From Enoplolaimus lenunculus (Eukaryota > Nematoda > Enoplea > Enoplida > Thoracostomopsidae), in the NCBI GenBank assembly GCA_030248215.1, contig JASANG010000768.1:1-64000 (forward strand): DNA of 64,000 bases, given 5' to 3'. Within the stretch, counting starts at the first letter, position 1. The number at the start of each line of letters is the position of its first letter. Below are positions 59,901 to 64,000 of this stretch, in pieces. Both the position numbers and the translations under genes were made by a program. The notes under the pieces are model-generated. The model had not been told where the DNA came from and searched no databases. It saw only the letters and a list, made by a program, of their open reading frames with translations.

Positions 59901-62900
59901 AGCATTTTTTTGCCGTTGTAGCTTATGTACTGCTTGCATACTGTTGGCACCTGCTATAGTACTTTTGTTCGCCAACATATTTCAGGGTTGAATGGGGCCA
60001 ATGGTATACCAGTCAAATATGTGGAGAGACGGTTAGAATTTGGGCCGCTTAACGAAACAAAATAAAATCTGTTCAGTTATTTTTCTAGCCAGCAGTCGTT
60101 CGGTTTATGCGGGGTTCACGTTATAACCAGGACAGCTTATGACATGTTTTGTTCCTATGAGACTATTGGATAATATGTTGTCTACTTATAGACGTCATAT
60201 CATATTCAAAATGTCGTATTTGTCTGATATGTGAAGGTCTCCTTTGGTCTTCAATATCGCATGATATTCGACGTATTGTCTGCGAATATCATAAAGATGG
60301 CAGTGCCATTTTTAGTGTCAGTTCAGCCCTGGGATTTATTTGTCGCTATTTGAGAATACGAGTCTTTAAAATCCGAAGCTCGTGTTATCAAATAGCTACA
60401 ACATTAATCACCAGCTGATTGGTTGGATCAACAGAATAAACTCTACAAATGAACGAATAAAACAAAGTTCTGTGTGTCGTTTCCAGTTATTTTCAACAGT
60501 TTAGTAACCTGGTATACTTCTCATGACCTGGACCCATAGTTTGAATGAAGCCAGATGAGCACAGCCCATCGTCATGGAACAATTTTACGCCTCCCGCAGA
60601 AAATTTTCAACCTTACTTGTAAGCTGATCGAAAACCGTTGTATGCCTCTCCTGAAAAATGTTTAACCCCTCTAGCAAGGTTAGCTTGCTACAGGCCTATC
60701 GTGACCCCCTTGTAAGCAAAATTATTCTAAACTAAAGTGAAACTAGAAAAAATCACCAACCTTATCAGGGGCATTCAGTCTTCTGGAGTCTGACGTTAGG
60801 CCTTTGAGTGACATTGTCTCTAGACTAGACGTAGTGAGCAGTGGTCCTTCGGATCTCATTGATACAGTTTCAGACAAACTGACGCCGTACGCGTCTCCAA
60901 CCTGTTCAACAGTCCATGGTTTCCCATCGAGAGTCGCCTTCCCACCGTCGACTGGGACAGGAGGCTTAATTTTGTCACCGCCGGCATTTTTAGCAACTTT
61001 CGGCACTAAGTAACTTTGATATTCAGCAATTGCCGACACCCACGGGCTGAGTACGCCGCGTGGTTTGCCTGTACGCGATGAGAGAAGTCTTAAATGTACG
61101 AAAAGATTTTGATTTAGAAAAATTAAGTTCTAAAAATTTATTTTCAAATTTAGCAAAAAAAATATACGATCTTACGGCAAATTTTCGGATTCAGAAAAAG
61201 ATGAAATTGCGCAGTCTATCAGAATTTGCTGAATATTTTGTTTACAAAAATTGCATTGAAAATAAAGTTTATAAATTGCACCTTAAAGAAAGTTTATCGT
61301 TCTCAATGCAGATTGTATGATAAATTTATAAAATCTACGACAGCTTGCCATCCATCAGTGTCGTAAAGCCTACGAATAAATATTAGCAAAATCTAAGCGT
61401 AATCCTAAGCGTAATCCTAAGTATAATAATGGGCGACGAATTGTCGAGTCGGTGAAATTTCGGATTAAAAGCTGTCGATCGACGAGTTGTCCAGCGACAA
61501 ATCGTCGTGATTCCATAGTGATAATATTTGGTGTGAATAATTTGCAATAACTTGCGTATATCAAGTTCTTTTTTTAAATTTTAACTTTAAACTAGAAAGC
61601 AAATTCAAAGAAAGGTGTAGTTTCCACTAAGCGTCAGATATTTTGTTATTTTCACGTTCAAAATTAGTTTATAAATCACATATATATCTCGCAATTTTTC
61701 GTTCCAGATATGCTGCAATTGTTCGGAATGAAATAACAATTACGAAATTCATTGAAAATGTTAAACATTTCGATGCATCCGACATTTTTTTACTTTAAAA
61801 TTTTTGAAAGACCGGTCAATAGTATATGCACGTCTCAATTGTGTTTTAAGAAAAATAAAATATTTTTGAAACCGTAATACTTCAATATTCGTTTTCCGTT
61901 TCGGTTATTTTGATCACTATCCGGTTCCGTTTCCGTTATTTTTACTACCTGTTCAACAAGAAATTGTTAAGCCAGACCTATGACAGGACCTTAATTCTTG
62001 CCGCAATCGCTCCGATGTTGGAATTCGACCACGATCTGTGACACGGTACAACCGAGGGTGGTACACTCCAGCGTGTCGATGCATAGTCATTGGTTGTCGA
62101 CTGCCGTATGCCCTCCTATAAAATTGTTGAAAAATCGAAATTTAAAAAATTTAAAAATTAAATTAAAAATTAAATTTAAAATCAATGTTCACAGTGGTGG
62201 ACTTCCGTCTGGTTTAATGGGCAAATGCCATTGGACCGTCTGGTGGTTTGGGCCTCTCAACGAAATGATCAAATCTTGGTTATGTAATTATTTTTTAAGT
62301 CAGCTTAAAAATTGCTAGACTGTGGTGAAATCGTAAGTGACTTCTCCAAGTGCAAATCTAGAACATTCCCTGGGCCGTAAATTTTGTTTCGTACTTTGCG
62401 TACAATTTGTTTCATTAAAATGTTTCACTTTAAGCTCTGGTGTATAAAATAGGTATGGTTAATAAAAGGGCATGGTAGTCATTCGGGCCCCAGACCTCCT
62501 GGTCATATTGGTCCCGGGCCTCTCACCACCTTAATCCGGCCGTAAGACATCCCTACAGACACGTAATGTTATAACATAACATTTAGTTTAAAGCCTAAGT
62601 TTGGACCTGAACGAGCGTCTACGCTGAAATCTAAGCCTAAACATATACCTAAACTTGTTAGCAAAAATTTTTTGCCAAAGCTTACACCTAAAGCTAAACC
62701 GAAAGCTTATAACCTTGAATTTGAACTGAACCTAACTGTTGGCCTAAAACATACAACATAATTCGGACTGGTTCTATTAACGCTTAACCACAATTGAAAA
62801 TACTCATTCCTTGAACGAATAGAGTTGCTTACAAAAGTATCATTCGTTGTAACGATTTTAATTTTTGTTTTTCCTAAAAAATCTAAATGTGAACCTAAGC

Positions 62901-64000
62901 CCAAACCTAAGCTAAAATCTAAAGTCTACTAACTTGAGCGTAAATTTCAGCTTAAGCAAAAAAACAATTCGGTTGTGCTATATTGGCTGTACGCCGCCGG
63001 GCCGTCGCAGCTAAAATTTGCTTTTATCTGTGCCGCGCGGCGCCGCCAGGGGTCGCGCGGCACAGAAATATAACGTAACAAAAAAGTTGCTTACAAATAT
63101 GTATCATTCCGTTGCAACAATTTCCGTGTTGTTGTTGACCCGGAACTTGTCGACCCAGCGGTTTGTTTTTGTCGCCGGATGTTGGCACTTCGATGCCCAA
63201 CTGAGCTGGTATTTCCGACACTTACTGCACTTCCGGTTCCGGATGGACTTTGACCTTCTGTATCCGGTTGCGTCGCAGGATCCGCTGTCGTTGGAACCTG
63301 GAGTGAGAGATTTATTACTGGACGCAGTAACCATTTAGTAAAAGATAAACACGAAAATTTCCGACGCAAGTAAAAAATTGCGCTAACATAGAATTCATTG
63401 CTCAATGTATAGAACAGGGCGGTAACAGTAGCATAAACATATTCCTCAGTCTAAGCTTAAGCCTAAGCGTAAGAATCAGCCTATGCCTGAGCCTGAACCT
63501 AAGTCTTACCCTATCCTAAGTAAAATATACTCTAAAGCTTAACCTTTACTCAGTTGCAGCCCCACAGAAAAACATTCTGCCCCTGATGTTTACTTGGGCC
63601 AATCCTTTAATATTGATGGAAAGTTTCGGCAAAAATGGCCAAGATGTGGGTTTGTTATGGGGGGCTCTTTTGCCATCGGGAGTGGTCTGGCTAAAGTGAC
63701 TAAATATGTGTTTATTTCTCGCTAAAATTCTGGATAATAAGGTTATTCTCTCGCGAAATGAGTCCTGTACCGGTTGCCGGCGTCGTTTTGTACTCGCACG
63801 ATTTGCTTGTTGCGATTTCGATGCAATATTGCTTGTATTAATTGCAACTGCAGCAAGTCGTCCTGTTGCAAGTGCAATATTACTGCGTGTTGTCATGAGA
63901 GATGCGATATTGCTATTTGTTGCAGTTGCACGTTGACGCTGTTTTAATGTCCCAGTGCTGCTTGTTCGCTTGTAACACTCACACCGGTGTCGTTTAGATC
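53941..64000 (-). CDS. Two-pore-domain (K2P, TWK-type) potassium channel, 5' part beyond the window
   Basis: Exons in coding order: 64000-63771 (partial), 63297-63095, 61088-60761, 59319-59112, 57840-57587, 56631-56364, 56286-56227, 55831-55442, 55028-54907, 54126-53941; junction phases 0,2,0,1,0,1,1,1,0 all agree. The first seven exons encode a long Ser/Thr-rich cytoplasmic loop that begins RCECYKRTSSTG, as after M2. Exon 8 gives M3 (VYVGITIVIAFILCGGLVFA) and the second pore up to TTVG; exon 9 completes the filter as GFG and gives M4 (YLVVGMALIAMCFKLMQ); exon 10 gives DDVVRKTRW and an acidic Ser-rich tail. M1, the first pore and M2 must lie right of 64000. The visible loop is about 460 residues, far longer than the ~140 residues in the plus-strand channel here. 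Two acceptors are TTTAAG, not TTTCAG. Exons 8-10 are very secure, exons 2-7 good, exon 1 fair. Confidence 0.85.
54298..54668 (+). mobile_element. hAT-like repeat, reverse of 48165
   Basis: ATATCCGTTTCCGGTAAAAA, GCGAATATTTGCACGCC, ATAACCGTTTTCCGTTTTCG and the end CTATCCGTTTACACCCTG. In an intron of the minus-strand K2P gene. Confidence 0.55.
54741..54848 (+). mobile_element. Family B MITE, short
   Basis: GGCCAATGTAAAGATCAAGG to ACCCTATTCTACACAGTTG; core reduced to a single GACTTAGGAATTTGC. Confidence 0.65.
55925..56475 (-). repeat. Tandem exon-like units in the minus-strand K2P gene
   Basis: On the minus strand TTACAGGAG begins four related units at about 56464, 56292, 56107 and 55943 (spacings ~172, 185, 164). 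Units 1 and 2 also share GAGCGAGAG(A/G)CG..AAAGG and [15 protein letters not shown] sequence. Unit 1 lies in exon 6, unit 2 is exon 7 (with its own donor GCAG/GTGAGC), and units 3 and 4 are decayed or unused. Confidence 0.6.
56688..56901. mobile_element. Family C MITE
   Basis: GGGTTTATATTCTCAAATGC to GCAGACATTTGAGAATTG; full length. Confidence 0.7.
56965..57143 (+). mobile_element. Family A MITE
   Basis: TGTTACTTTAACGGGCG at the left, CGCCCCTTAAAGTAACT at the right; standard core with GCCTAA runs and TAATCTACAATCTAAACC. Confidence 0.85.
57873..58256. mobile_element. Family G MITE with internal duplication
   Basis: CACTGTAAATTCCGATGAGT to CAACTCACTGAAATTTACTG. The left region is repeated twice more (CTGTAAATTGCAGTGAG near 57990; CAGTAAACATTAACTCACTG near 58047 and 58077). 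Confidence 0.7.
58257..58491. other. Unassigned intron stretch
   Basis: No family member or exon recognised between two family G copies. Confidence 0.3.
58492..58742. mobile_element. Family G MITE
   Basis: CATTGTAAATTTCAGTGAGT to TTAATTAACTCATTACAGTT; opposite orientation inside compared with 51735. Confidence 0.65.
58931..59095 (+). mobile_element. Family F element
   Basis: GGTCCTGTAGCCAAGGGGGG to GGTGTGCTGGCTACG; complete. It ends ~15 bases from the donor of exon 4 (59112) of the minus-strand K2P gene. Confidence 0.7.
59680..59865. repeat. TTGCAC-rich inverted sequence
   Basis: GCCGGTGCACAACGTTGCAC at the left and ACTCGCACTTGTGAACAGGG at the right with several TTGCA/TGCAA motifs between. 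Possibly a hAT-like element ending CAGGG on its right side. Confidence 0.35.
60525..60699 (+). mobile_element. Family F element
   Basis: AAAATTTTCAACCTTACTTG, GCCTCTCCTGAAAAATGTTT and GCTTGCTACAGGCC; left end damaged. Confidence 0.6.
61330..61520. mobile_element. Family K MITE
   Basis: Pairs with 49415-49602: CAGTGTCGTAAAGCCTACG, AATCCTAAGCGTAATCCTAA, GGGCGACGAATTGTCGAGTC, ATCGACGAGTTGTCC. The left end is more worn. Confidence 0.65.
61605..61958 (+). mobile_element. hAT-like repeat, GTTTCCGTTATT-rich
   Basis: TCACGTTCAAAATTAGTTTA, AATTTTTGAAAGACCGG and GGTTCCGTTTCCGTTATTTT; parallel to 54298-54668. Confidence 0.55.
61960..62580. other. Unassigned intron stretch
   Basis: No recognised repeat; contains an AAATTAAATT run at 62140-62180. 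Part of intron 2 of the minus-strand K2P gene. Confidence 0.35.
62580..62960. repeat. Degenerate telomere-like region
   Basis: Scattered GCCTAA(A/G) and CCTAAACC motifs (62592, 62635, 62645, 62893-62912) without clean inverted ends. Probably an old family A/B relative. Confidence 0.4.
62988..63066. repeat. G+C-rich CGCCGCCG/GCGCGGC stretch
   Basis: GTACGCCGCCGGGCCGTCGC and CTGTGCCGCGCGGCGCC with GGTCGCGCGGCACAG; the last two are inverted and can form a hairpin. Confidence 0.5.
63401..63600 (-). mobile_element. Family B MITE
   Basis: CTCAATGTATAGAACAGGGC to CCCTGATGTTTACTTGGGCC; core in GCCTAA orientation. In the intron between the first two visible exons of the minus-strand K2P gene. Confidence 0.75.

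Noticed and set aside
63298-63770. Continuation of the first visible minus-strand K2P exon through 63546
   Set aside because: The frame stays open into a family B MITE; a donor CCG/GTACAG at 63771 gives the matching phase 0 for the next exon, so the remainder is taken as intron.
1-64000. LTR retroelements, Polinton-like elements, other virus-like copies, LINE reverse transcriptase, CRISPR arrays, bacterial operons
   Set aside because: No long direct terminal repeats, no gag/pol or capsid-like frames, no regularly spaced palindromic repeats with unique spacers, and the genes are spliced.

Overview
The window looks like nuclear DNA of a nematode: genes split by introns with GT..AG borders, A+T-rich spacers, and very many copies of the hexamer TTAGGC/GCCTAA, the nematode telomere motif, scattered inside the sequence. 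The recognisable proteins fit: a LIN-29/rotund-type zinc-finger factor with long polyglutamine, two TWK-type two-pore potassium channels, and a four-helix membrane domain of a kind common in worms. The species cannot be named from the sequence; it is repeat-rich and has long introns, unlike Caenorhabditis.

Layout. 1-3370: repeats only. 3371-23031 (+): LIN-29-like gene in three exons with a 17.2 kb second intron packed with small mobile elements; zinc fingers 1 and 2 are complete after splicing, finger 3 is cut at its cysteine pair and no later finger exon was found. 25839-25946 (+): candidate 35-residue secreted peptide. 27782-32765 (+): unrecognised coiled-coil, Gln-rich protein in eight exons. 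35574-41060 (+): complete two-pore potassium channel in six exons (675 aa), with a 400 bp CTTT tract in the intron that cuts the first selectivity filter. 43041-45773 (-): membrane protein in two exons (589 aa). 53941-64000 (-): second two-pore potassium channel, ten exons visible, 5' part beyond the right edge; it holds a set of tandemly duplicated exon-like units.

Exon borders were placed by hand from splice sites; in every multi-exon model the reading phase agrees across each junction, which is the main support. The two channels would set resting potential in excitable cells. The LIN-29-like factor is a transcription regulator with no evident link to its neighbours.

Most of the rest consists of short non-autonomous elements. 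At least ten families recur: A and B (sister families with different inverted ends and the same telomere-like core), C (ends CCGTATTCTCAAATGTG), D (ends CTGTAGTGACCCGAATAAG, TA target duplication), E (ends CCAAGAGTG, 5 bp duplication), F (ends GGTCCGTAGCCA), G (ends ACTGTAAATTCC), hAT-like elements ending CACCCTG with one clear 8 bp duplication, K (CGACGAATTGTCG), foldbacks, and tRNA-like repeats. No transposase, reverse transcriptase, LTR element, virus-like element, rRNA gene or CRISPR array was recognised.
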